Below, in pieces: positions 34,081 through 44,724 of a DNA stretch of 64,000 bases. The DNA lies in assembly GCF_019175385.1 (NCBI RefSeq), contig NC_083344.1:11684725-11748724 (forward strand), in the 5' to 3' direction. Under the pieces are notes generated by a model. That model had not been told where the DNA came from. It searched no databases and worked only from the letters and a program-made list of their open reading frames with translations. Numbering within the stretch: position 1 is the stretch's first letter; each line of letters opens with the position of its first letter. This DNA is from Lycium barbarum (Eukaryota; Streptophyta; Magnoliopsida; Solanales; Solanaceae). The translations under genes and the position numbers were made by a program.

Positions 34081-34697
34081 GACAATCGAGAAAGCATGGA
34101 AAATATTGCCGACTCATGAACTAGAGTTGGCAGCGGTTACGCACGTAGTTAAGATATGTCGTACAGGTTGACATCCTTATAGATCATAAGAATCTTCAAG
34201 TAGAAGCAGAGCAAAGAGATAATCGACGACGTAAGTTAGAATTCGAGGTAGGAGATTGGTTCTTCCTGAAGGTCTCGCCTACGAAGGGAGTGATGATATT
34301 TGCCAAGAAGGGTAAACATAGTTCTCGATATATTGGGCCATACAGAATTATCCGTACAGTGGCTAAAGTAGCATATGAGTTAGAGTTACCTTCTGATCTG
34401 GAGTCTGTACATCCAGTGTTTCATGTGTCCATGTTCTGTAAGTGCATAGGAGATCCCTCGAGAGTCGTACCAGTAGATGATGTCCAGGCTATCAAACTGT
34501 TATCATATGAGGAAACCCAAGTGGTTATACAAGATAGACAAGCCCGTTGGTTGCGCACTAAGGATATGGCTTCCGTTAAAGTGCTTTAGAGGAATAATAA
34601 TGTTGAGAAAATGACTTCAGAAGATGAAAATGATATGAAATCCAGATATCCACATCTATTTCTACCTCCTGAGGAGATCCAGACTTCAGGTATGTGA
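34081..34697 (+). pseudogene. Alpha pol remnant: RNase H piece fused to integrase C-terminus
   Basis: Around 34100-34200 the text translates with breaks to the RNase H region corresponding to [17 protein letters not shown] in epsilon. It then passes directly at about 34210 into the integrase C-terminal domain (VGDWFFLKVSPTKGVM, RYIGPYRIIRTVAKVAYELE, VHPVFHVSMF). After a stop at 34587-34589, a chromodomain-like tail ends near SRYPHLF. Everything between RNase H and the integrase end (HHCC and DDE core) has been deleted. This is a fossil showing that alpha's ancestor was pol-bearing. It cannot integrate by itself. Confidence 0.75.
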
Positions 34698-34850
34698 TGT
34701 ACTTATAACTATTCTATTTGGTTGTGGTAGCTATTATTGTTTCGTGCAGCCCTGTGAGGCTTTGCATTGTTGGATTGCTATATGACAGGTTGGTATTGGA
34801 ACCATTATAGATGAGACTCCGCCGAAATTTTAATAAGAATCTATAGGTTA

Positions 34851-34886
34851 AACATTCGAGGACAAATGTTCTAAAGGGGGGAAGGA
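34851..34886 (+). other. Alpha hairpin and polypurine tract
   Basis: AACATTCG-AGGA-CAAATGTT forms a hairpin with one mismatched base, followed by CTAAAGGGGGGAAGGA up to the 3' LTR. Confidence 0.8.
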
Positions 34887-37118
34887 TGTTACATCTCGAG
34901 TTTTCATGTGTATGAAAGCATGTGAGTTAAATGACATTAGTAGCGAAAATGAGGTTGTCCCCCAAGTTTATAGGTTGTTAGAGTAATGGTACAGATGTAT
35001 CATAAAGATTAGAAGTTAAAAAAATCGAAGAAAATAAGTTTCGTCGAGGTTCGAAATTTGTTTGAATGAAATACGGTCCAAGCTATTATGTCCCGTATTT
35101 TTGGACTGGGAATTTGAACCGTCCAACATGAGCAAATTTACCCGAGTTTGGAGGATTTTTTCATATTCAAGCATGAAAATCAAGAACTCGGTGTATACAA
35201 GGAATAAAGTCTTGAAATGATTTAAGATGAAAAAGTGTGACGATGATGATGGCAAATAATATTTTATGTGTGGGAAATGAGGTTATGGACTAGTGCTATA
35301 TCAGATGAGTATAATAATGAGTATACAAGTACTATTTAAGTGGAATGAGATCAAATTATTATGTGGGTAATTGACTAAATGTTGAATTTTAGTGGGAAAC
35401 TACTAAATTAAGTAGTGGATAATTATTAGTGTGGGAATCAATCCACGTGTGGCAGCAAGAATGACAAAGCACTATGAGATATTAGGTGGCTTCTTTTGGG
35501 AGTGTACTTGATCAAGTGTAATATTTTAGGGGGTGCCCACGGTCCATTCATTATAAGGAGTCTAAATACCTATGTATCTAAAGGGAGTTAAAGAAATGGG
35601 CAGCAGCAATACATATGTACCAATAGTGTATTCCAATTTTGTGAGATAGAGAATTCATTCACAAATTGACATAAAGGTCTTTGCTGAAAACAAGTGGAGG
35701 TTGCAACATGATTCATTATTGAGAAGCAGCATAATTTACTTTTGTGGTAGCAACAGTCTCTCATTTTAATGGAGATAAATTATATTCCTTTTCAACAAAA
35801 AGATTCTAAGTTTTACGGCTAAGGCAAATGCGAAGAACGACATAAAGGTTATACCTACGTCGGTTTCTTCCAGGAGATAGCATATCAGAGATTCCTTCAA
35901 AGCGAAGTAAGATGGAGGAAGAGTAGTTCCTAGCATGTAAGGTAAGAATTCTCTTTTTCTTGATATATTTAAGTTCGTCCGGGTCATAGCTAAATTGTGG
36001 GATGAGAAATGTGGAGTTAATAGCGGGAAACCATATTTGACGTTGTTGTTGTTGTATAGATTGTTTGGTAGTATTCTAAATTGTGTTATGGAGGCATAGA
36101 CTAGTTGTTGATATGGTTTCCCTGAGGGCTATTTTTTATTGGAATTTTGGAGAGATTCTTTCTTGTTTATGTTACTAAATGATGTTGTTTTTGTTGATGA
36201 TGTGGTGTATGTTGTGGGCTGTTTTGGAGTTGGTTTGGAGTAACAATTATAGGGGAAATAATGCCCCAATTTCATTAAGTTTCATTCGTACTTGAATTAG
36301 ATATTAAGTGATGTAAATGATCTAATAGTGATCTACGTTATCTTGGTTGTAGACTTACGAGATCTAGAAGTAGACGTTTGACGTTTAGATAGACTTCGAG
36401 GTATGTTATGGCTATCATTCCTTTCATTTTGGCATGATCCTTATGATATGAATGAACGAACGAACGAATGAATGAACTTCCATATCACCCTACTCTTAGA
36501 AGCATTAGGAGCACTCTAATCTTTGATTTTCTTGTACCCCTTTTATGATTACTCCTTCTGTTCATAGGTCTTGATATTACGTATATTGATGATATTAGCT
36601 CAAAGATGTTTATCGGAGGTAGCACGACTTTATGTCACTCTGAGAGTTCTATTTATTCATCTTACTTATGCATTGCATTCATTTATACATATGCACATTG
36701 ACCCATCACCAGAAGGCGTTATATATGCATATATTATATGTATATGGGGTGTGGGGAAAGGGATAGGCGTTATATACGCATTACCACCTAATCAGCTAGT
36801 ATACGATGATGATGATGATGATGATGATGATGATAATGCCCATAGAGGGGCCGGCATGATATGATAGATGGATCAGACTGCACGTTCCATAGCACTAACA
36901 TTTATGGATCGGGTTGTACACTCCACAACACTAAAAGTTATACTAAGATATATGTATATGATTTTTGAAAGAAAGCAGCATATCATACACCCTCAGAGGC
37001 ACTTTCAGTTATATCGAGTTATAGAGACACTTCCCGATATAGAGTCACATAGATACATTCAGATATATAGATTAACTCTTATGTCTCAAATTCCTTTCAT
37101 GATTCTTATGTATATGCT
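34887..37118 (+). repeat. Alpha 3' LTR, part 1
   Basis: It runs from TGTTACATCTCGAG to the epsilon insertion, ending ATGCT (37114-37118), one copy of its target duplication. A (GAT)n microsatellite at about 36804-36832 is expanded relative to 20296-20309 in the 5' LTR. It continues at 47107. Confidence 0.85.
36804..36832 (+). repeat. (GAT)n microsatellite
   Basis: About nine GAT units lie in the alpha 3' LTR. The 5' LTR has only four at the same site. Confidence 0.85.
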
Positions 37119-39483
37119 TCTTATACCTTGGGAAATTTCGTCACTTTTGCATTGTGAGTACACTAACGCAAGCCTAAAGTGGACATGAATCCCTTATAAG
37201 GTTAAGAAAGGTATTTTATAATTTTAAGTGTACACCTTAAGGTTTCAAAGTCATATGAAGCGATGGAAGTAAGTTCGTTGGAGAAATTGGCGTTTGAGTC
37301 ATGTTTATGGAAGATTTCATATCATTTGAGTTATACATTTCTTAGAATTGCCTTGAGGGGGAGATATAGGGCCCCTTAGATGGTTAATAAAGTTTTATAT
37401 AAGTGCCAAGAAGGTTACATAAGGATTGGAGGTCGAACTAAGGCCATATGCGGCTGCATACTCAGTATACTGGACCGCATCTGGGCAGAAAAATCCCCAA
37501 AATGGCAGCCCCCACTACCCAAACTCCTCCCTAAGGAGAGGAGGTGATATACGACTTCATATCCAATATGTTGAACCGCATCTCCACCGTAAATTGGTGC
37601 GGGGGTGCGACTTTGCCACCTTTTTAAATCCCAAAGGACCCTATTTTCATTTCAACCTCCCACACATATTTACCCACACTACTAGAGAGTTATTGAAGGT
37701 TACATAACACTCCAAACCTTTTCATATCATCAAGAGAGAGAAGATCAACATCAAAACCCAAAGATAATCCATGGAAGGAGATTGTTCTTGCTTCTCTTCA
37801 AAGTTGTGGGAAACTTGGTCTTGAAAGGAGTTGAGGAAGGGGAAGTTCCTCTATTATAAGGTATGTTCTTCCTACTATTCATATGATTGAATTGATGTAA
37901 GGGTTTAGTAACTCTTGGAGAGGAAACGAATTAAAGTAGACAAGTCATAAGTGTTGAAGTGAAGAAGATGACTATGAGATGAACTTGAAAAGGGGATTTT
38001 GGATAAATTTGAGAATAAATTGTATATAAATTCTTGATTGTGATATTGTGGATGTTGCTATTGTTGTTTGGGAGTTTTTTTATGATATGGTGCAAGTTGA
38101 TAAAATAGGGGAAGTGCTGCCCAAATTTCATTAGCTCGTTAATTATGCTAGTTTAAACTTAAGAGTGTTTTCAAGACTTAATATTAGTATGAATCCTTTT
38201 GAATGTAGATTTTGCGGACTTGGGAGGAAAACGTTAAGTAATTAAGGAGACGTAAAGGTATGTAAGGGTAACCCTTTCTTTCTAAAGGCATGATTCTTTC
38301 ATTGTAAACCTACATATGGCATCCATAATGTCCTACTCTTAGGAATGCTATAAGCTCATAATTCTCAAAATTTCTATGATATTGTTGATAAATGCCCTAT
38401 ATGATAATAATGATAATGATGATGATGATCCTATTCCTAAAGATACTAAAGCTTATAGTTCTTGATGTTTCCGTAATATTATTGAGCTTATTCCATGATT
38501 ATTTGTTTTACTCATTGTTGTTGATCTCATCTTATAATAATTGTTCTCTAAAGGTGAGATATGACGATGATAATATTTCCATAATAGAAATCGGAGGTTA
38601 TCGACCTTACCTCACTCAAACAGAGTAGTAATGTTTCCTTAGGCTCTCATGCATGCTTTATATATATGTGTATATTTTCTCACACCACGCCGCGTTATAG
38701 GCGGCCAGGCAGACACATAGATGTACACACTACTACAGTGGGCAGCTTATGATATCATCCTTGACGTGGGATGCCCGGACTCGGGATAATAATGATAACA
38801 ACGTGACTATATGGCCGGGCAGTATACTATATATTTGTATGTATGTATAAGATATTGTTTTGAAAAGTAAAGCTAAGCATGCATGATATCCGCCTTAAGA
38901 GACAATCAGATATACAGGTTATCTCTTTTATCTCATGCTCCTTTATATCTTTATTATGTTATTACTCATGCCTTACATACTCCGTACATTACTTGTACTT
39001 ACGTCCTTTTCTTATGGACGCTGCGCTCATGCCCTCAGGTAGGCAGGGAGACGGATTAGACCCCTAGGTGATTTATCAGCGGAGTCCAAAGAGCGCTCTA
39101 CTTACTTTGGAGCTGCAGTCTATTGGTATTACCTTTTTGTGTATTATGTGGGAACGACGGGGTGTTGTCCCGTCTTTATGATTTTTGGTACTCTATGTAG
39201 AGGCTAGTAGACAGATGTGTATAGTAGACATCTCACAACCTTACCGGTTCATATTTTGTATATCATTTTTTTAGCCTTGTTGGCTTGTTTATATATACAT
39301 ATGGGCATAGTTGATGATAACCATATAGATGAGCTATTATGTGAGAATTCATGCCTGTACAGATTATGATAACTGTGAGTTAGCCATGTGGTCCACCGAG
39401 ACACGATTATAAGAAGCATGTTAGGTGGTGCTCGGTAGGTTAGCTCCGGGTACCCATCGTGTTCCTCCGGTTAGGTCGTGACA
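37119..39483 (+). repeat. Epsilon 5' LTR
   Basis: It begins TCTTATACCTTGGG, where the 3' LTR has TGTTATACCTTGGG, so the terminal TG has mutated to TC. It ends AGGTCGTGACA. It carries the R block near 38970-39000 and a covarying hairpin just after. Otherwise it is non-coding. Confidence 0.9.
39002..39020 (+). promoter_or_regulatory. R-region hairpin of epsilon LTR
   Basis: CGTCC pairs with GGACG around TTTTCTTAT, right after the ACTTGTACTTA of the R block. Compared with the CCCCC/GGGGG stem of beta, gamma and delta, two pairs have changed on both sides. In the 3' LTR (46621-46639) one side reads CATCC, leaving one mismatch. Confidence 0.55.
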
Positions 39484-39487
39484 ATAG

Positions 39488-39499
39488 TAGTATCAGAGC
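39488..39499 (+). other. Epsilon primer-binding site
   Basis: TAGTATCAGAGC, the tRNA-Met site with one G-to-A change, four bases after the LTR. Confidence 0.85.
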
Positions 39500-39543
39500 A
39501 GTTCGTCTTAGGGTGTGTCTACGAGCTGCGTCCAGTAGAGTCT

Positions 39544-39579
39544 TGTTTATTGGTGTGAAGGTTACCACACTTATAACTA
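39544..39579 (+). promoter_or_regulatory. Epsilon leader stem-loop, partly decayed
   Basis: The inner stem GTGTG/CACAC is intact (beta has ATGTG/CACAT, a compensated pair). The outer TGTTTAT arm faces ATAACTA. The loop AAGGTTAC is not palindromic. It lies 44 nt after the primer-binding site. Confidence 0.5.
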
Positions 39580-39692
39580 AGAGGTTGCGGCGCATTTAGG
39601 AATAATTGACCTTTCTTCCTTAGCATTGATCGTGAGATAGAGCCATGACATAAGAATTTCATTTTTCCTAACCGTGTGTTATGTTTTCAGCA

Positions 39693-41051
39693 ATGCCTGT
39701 GAAAAGAAAAGCAACAGCGGCCTATAAAGGCACGACAGTAGCCGGAGGGAGGACTGAGCAAGAACCGCAGGCAGACATAGAGGAGGGTGAGTCCCATAAT
39801 AAGGTTCCATCTCAGACCTCTCATACTCCACCCATTTTAGAGGAGCAGGAAGGAGCCTCAGCTCTAGCTCTAATACCCCTAGTTCCTCCACCAGATGCTT
39901 TAGGCCAGGAGATAAGAGAGGCTATCCATTTGGTGACTTAGTTAGTCGCTGCTCAGGCCCAACGGCAGTGTGCGGTTCATGGTGATAGAGCTGTCAGTGC
40001 CAGAGCCCGTGATTTTATTAGTTTGAACCCTCCAGAATTCTTTGGGTCAAAATCGGATGAGGATCCACAGAGCTTCATAGATGAGATATTGAGGACATTT
40101 CAGATAATACATGCTTCTGATGTTGAGTTGGTAGAGTTGGCCTCTTATAGATTGCGAGATGTGGCTGTTCATTGGTACAACACTTAGATATTTTCTAGAG
40201 GAGCAAATGCACCACCTCCGGTATGGAAAGAGTTTGTAGATCCTTTCCTCCAACACTCTTTGCCTCTAGAGGTTTGACGGGCCATAGGTGACAGGTTTTT
40301 GAATCTTAGATAAGCGAACATGAGTGCTCGGGAGTATAGCCTTCATTTTAATTCTTTGTCTAGGTATGTTGTAACCATGGTAGCTGATATGGGAGATTGC
40401 ATCTATCAGTTTGTGAATGGTTTGGGGACACATTTGATTAAGAAGTGCTTGACAGCCTCACTTCAAGAAGGAATGGATATTTCTTGCATTCGGGCCCATG
40501 CCCAGAATCTGGAAGAATGACAGTAGCAGCAAGGGAGTGAGCGTGAGTATGACAGGGGCTATAGTAAGAGGGCTAGATCCGCAGATGCTATTAGTGAGTT
40601 CAGTGGGGGTCAGAGGCAGTAGTATTCTAGGCATTCAGGCCATTCAGCGGCTAGTACACCTCCTTGATTTGCAGGCAAGAGATTCGATCGCCCTTTTTAT
40701 TCCGGGCCTGGTCAGAGCCTCAGAGTTTTGGATTCCCAGTATATAGGTGATTCTAGTCAGATGAGACCGCCCTTACCACGGTCCAATCAATGTGATAGGC
40801 CACATTCGGGACAGTGCCGCCTAGGTTCAGATGCTTGTTATGCCTGTGGTCGGACTGGTCATATGATGCGCGATTGTCCATTGATAGGTGGCAGGGGCAG
40901 GGTCCAGCCCACAGGATCAGCAGCCGGTTCTTCATTATTTGTACACCCTTTGGGGCAAAGCTCACAGGCACCAGCGGACCGTGGTAGAGGTAGAGGGGGA
41001 GCATCTAGCTCGAGCGACCTTCAGAACCGTATCTATGCACTGGCTGGATGA
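39693..41051 (+). pseudogene. Epsilon gag
   Basis: It starts at MPVKRKATAAYKGTTV (ATG 39693). After a stop near 39939 the capsid core is readable: NPPEFFGSKSDEDPQSFI, ASYRLRDVAVHWYNT, then the REYSLHFNSLSRYV segment and IRAHAQNLEE. A zinc knuckle (CYACGRTGHMMRDC, a CX2CX4HX4C pattern) lies near 40835-40880, followed by an RGRGRG stretch and the family end YALAG. About eight stops interrupt the frame, all at positions where the family has Gln, Arg or Trp. It would have formed the particle. It resembles beta's Gag in layout and wording, so an epsilon-like relative could be beta's helper (inference). Confidence 0.85.
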
Positions 41052-41565
41052 CAGGATCATGAGTTTTCCCCCGATGTTGTCACAGGTATATTATCAGTAT
41101 CTTCTCATGACATATATGCATTGATTGATCCAGGTTCTACATTGTCATATGTTACTCCTTATATTGCCAATCATATTGGGGTCAAACCTGAGACAATCAA
41201 ACCTTTTGAGGTGTCTACACCCATGGGTGATAAAGTGACAGCCAGAGGGGTATATAGAAACTGTGTGGTTGTAGTTTGTGACCGTCATACTATGGCTGAT
41301 TTGATTGAGCTAAAAATGGTAGATTTTGATGTCATTATGGGTATGGATTGGTTAGCCTCCTGTTATGCCAATGTTAATTGCAGAATAAAAATTATTTGTT
41401 ATCAGTTTCCGGGAGAACCAGTTTTAGAATGGAAGGATAATACAGCATCTCCGAGAAGTAGGTTTATTTTCTATCTCAAGGAAAGAAAGATGATTGCTAA
41501 AGGTTGTATATATCATTTAGTCCGAGTTCAAGATATAGAAGCAAAACCACCAACTCTTCAATCTG
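41052..41565 (+). pseudogene. Epsilon aspartic protease
   Basis: A retropepsin domain lies directly after gag in the same overall frame. The active-site text is ALIDPGSTLSYVTP (Asp codon near 41127), with the family's usual D-P-G-S. Further on are the flap-side text DRHTMADLIELKMVDFDVIM and GMDWLASCYANVNC. The domain itself has no stop from 41121 on, so it is one of the better-preserved parts. It would have cut the Gag-Pol polyprotein. It is dead in context because of the stop just before it. Confidence 0.85.
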
Positions 41566-42920
41566 TCCCAATAGTGAATAAGTTTTCAGATGTATACCTG
41601 GATGAGCTTCCAGGTCTTTCACCAGAACGGGAGATTGATTTTACCATTGATGTGTTACCGGATACTGCGCCCATATCTATTCCTCCTTATAGAATGGCTC
41701 CTGCAGAATTGAAAGAATTAAATGACCAACTAAAAGATTTGCTTGAAAAGGTCTTTATTAGGCCTAGTTCATCGGCATAGGGAGCACCTCTGTTGTTTGT
41801 AAGAAATAAAGATGGTTCCTTGAGGATGTGTATTGACTGCAGACAGTTGAATAAGGTGACTACAAAGAATAAATATCCACTTCCAAGAATTAATGATTTA
41901 TTTGATCAGTTGTAAGGTGCCAAATGGTTCTCAAAGATAGACCTGAGATCGGGGTACCATCAAGTGAGAGCCAGGGAAGAGGACATCCCGAAGACAGCCT
42001 TCAGAACTAGATATGATCATTTCGAGTTTCGGGAAATATCGTTTGGACTGACTAATTCACCGGCGGTATTCATGAATTTAATGAATAATGTGTTCAGGCC
42101 TTTCCTATATCTATTTGTGATTGTGTTTATTGATGATATCTTGGTATACTTTTGATATGAGGCAAAGCACACAGACCATTTACGTACTGTCCTTAAGGTT
42201 TATCAGACTCGAGAGTTATATGCAAAAATTATATGCAAACATTTTAAAATATGAGTTCTGATTGAATTTTGTAACTTTTTTGGGGCATATTATTTCAGCT
42301 GATGTTATTCGAGTGGATACCCAGAAGATTGAAGCTGTGAAGACATGGCCAAGGCCTACAAAACCTACGGAGGTTCGTAGTTTTCTAGGGTTGGCAAGTT
42401 ATTACAGAAGATTTGTAGAAGGCTTTTCTTCTATTTTTGCACTATTGACGAAGTTGACTCAGAAATCAGCTAAAGTTTAATGGACGGACGCTTATGAGCG
42501 CAGTTTTCAGGAGCTGAAGAACAGATTGACTTCGACCCCGATCCTGACACTTCCAGAAGGATCGAAGGGCTAAGTTGTTTATTGTGATGCTTCAGGCATG
42601 CGGTTAGGTTGTGTGTTGATGCAGCACGGTAAAGTTATTGCTTACGCTTCAAGGAAGTCGCGGAATCACGAGAAGAACTACCCGACCCATGATCTAGAGT
42701 TCGCTGCGGTTGTTCATGCATTGAAGATGTGGAGACATTATTTATATGGCATTCATGTTGATATTTATACAGACCACAAGAGTCTCCAGCATATTTTCGA
42801 GTAGAAGGAGTTGAATCTACGGCAAAGATGGTGGTTGGAGTTATTAAAGGATTATGATGTGAGTATCTTATATCATCCTGGAAAGGCGAATGTAGTAGCT
42901 GATGCTTTTAACTGCAAATC
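41566..42920 (+). pseudogene. Epsilon reverse transcriptase and RNase H
   Basis: The RT begins after VNKFSDVYLDELPGLSPERE. The blocks readable are [82 protein letters not shown] and the catalytic FIDDILVYF near 42125-42152. A frame disturbance follows near 42230-42250. The connection segment is [28 protein letters not shown]. RNase H reads [43 protein letters not shown] and TDHKSLQH. At least five stops interrupt it. Catalytic Asp residues of RT are still present. Confidence 0.85.
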
Positions 42921-44529
42921 CTTGGGCAGTTTATGTGATGTTCAGCCGGAGAAGAGGGTGTTAGCTCGTGAGCTTCAACAGCTAGCCAGCCTAGGAGTCC
43001 ACTTGATGACCTCAGGCAATACGGGAGTTACTGTCCAAAATTCAGTTGTTTCATCTTTAGTAGTAGAGGTGAAAGAGCGTTAATATGAGGACCCCATGTC
43101 AATTCATTACCGAGATAAACTTCCTCAGAAGAAAAAGTCACCATTTGAAATTTCTGCAAATGGAGTTGTCAGGTATCGATGCAAATTATGTGTTCCTGAT
43201 GTTGCAGGGTTACATCGACAGATTCCAGGGGAAGCCCATCATTCCCGTTATTCTGTTCATCCAGGAGCGACAAAGATGTATCATGATCTTAAATCCATTT
43301 ATTGGTGGGATGGAATAAAGAAAGATATAGCAGAGTTCGTAGCTCAATGTCCTAACTATCAACGGGTGAAGATTGAGCATCAGAAGCCTGGGGGATTGTT
43401 GCAAGCTATGGAAATTCCAACTTGGAAATGAGAAGTGATTAATATGGATTTCATTACAGTCTTGCCTCGTTCTCAGTATAAGTATGATTCTATATGGGTA
43501 ATTGTGGATAGACTTACGAAGTCAGCTCATTTCCTACCGGTCAGAACTACGTACTTGGCTGAAGATTATGCAAAGCTATATGCCAAAGAGATAGTATGAC
43601 TCCATGGTGTTCTAGTGTCTGTTATTTCTAATAGAGGAGCACAATTTACAGGTAATTTCGGGAAGTCGTTCCAAGAAGATTTGGGGACTCAGGTGAGACT
43701 TAGCACAGCATTTCATCCACAGACTGATGGACAAGCTGAGCGCACCATTCAGACTCTCAAATATACGCTACGGGCATGTGTGTTAGACTTCGAAGTTAGT
43801 TGGGATGATCATTTTCCACTCATTGAGTTTGTATATAACAATAGTTATCACTATAGCATCCAGATGACCCCGTATGAGGCTTTATATGGGTGAAAGTGTA
43901 GATCTTCAATTGGATGGTTCGAAGTAGGGGAGACAAAGTTAGTGGGGCCAGACTTGATCCAGCAAGTAGTCGAGAAGATCAAGCTTATCCAGAACCAATT
44001 GTTGACAGCCCAGAGTCGACAGAAATCTTATGCGGACAATCGCAGACGAGACCTGGAATTTTAAGTTAATGATTGGGTATTCTTGAAGGTGTCGCCTATG
44101 AAGGGTGTGATGAGATTTGGTAAGAAGGGCAAGCTTAGTCCTCGGTATATTGGGCCTTACAAGGTTGTGCATAAGGTAGGCCAAGTGGCTTATGAGTTAT
44201 ATTTACCTTTGGCCTTGGAGTCAGTCCACCCAGTTTTCTATGTGTTAATGCTTCGGAGGTGCATTGGAGATCCTTCCAGAATTGTACCTGTAGATGATGT
44301 TCAGGTCACCAAGCAACTATCTTATGAAGAAGTTCCTATTGCTATCCTAGATAGACAAGTTTGGAGGCTCAGAACTAAAGATGTGGCTTCAGTTAAAGTT
44401 CTATGGAGAATCAATAATAGAGAAGAAATGACAAGGGAAGCTGAGGAAGATATGAAGTTCAGGTATCCACATTTGTTTCCACTACGAGATGAGATTCAAA
44501 CAGAGGCACAATTGTCAATAGGTATGTGA
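42921..44529 (+). pseudogene. Epsilon integrase with chromodomain-like tail
   Basis: The zinc-binding part reads HHSRYSVHPGATKMYHDL and ends AQCPNYQRVK, where the fourth ligand cysteine is tyrosine. The catalytic core has MDFITVLPRSQYKYDSIWVI (first Asp). The second block is [10 protein letters not shown], where the catalytic Asp is Asn (codon 43630-43632). The third is the Glu of [18 protein letters not shown] (43738-43740). The C-terminal domain (VSPMKGVMRFGKKGKLSPRY, IGPYKVV) leads into a chromodomain-like tail (PIAILDRQVWRLRTKDV, VKVLWRINN, RYPHLF). Two catalytic or zinc residues are lost and several stops are present, so this copy cannot integrate. The tail in active relatives would guide insertion into heterochromatin. 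Confidence 0.85.
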
Positions 44530-44689
44530 TTCTTCCTTTTGATGATTTGTTGGTCGTGTGTGGCCATTATTGTTGTTGTTGTTATAGCCCTGTGAGGTGT
44601 TGTGTATTTTGGGTTGTTGTGACAGGACGTTAGTGGCTTATTTATAGGAGAAACTCTGGCAAATATTTTGTAGAATCCCTAAGAGTCAG

Positions 44690-44724
44690 ACATTCGAGGA
44701 CGAATGTTCTTAAGAGGGAAGGAA
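44690..44724 (+). other. Epsilon hairpin and polypurine tract
   Basis: ACATTCG-AGGA-CGAATGT is a perfect hairpin, followed by TTAAGAGGGAAGGAA up to the 3' LTR at 44725. Confidence 0.8.
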
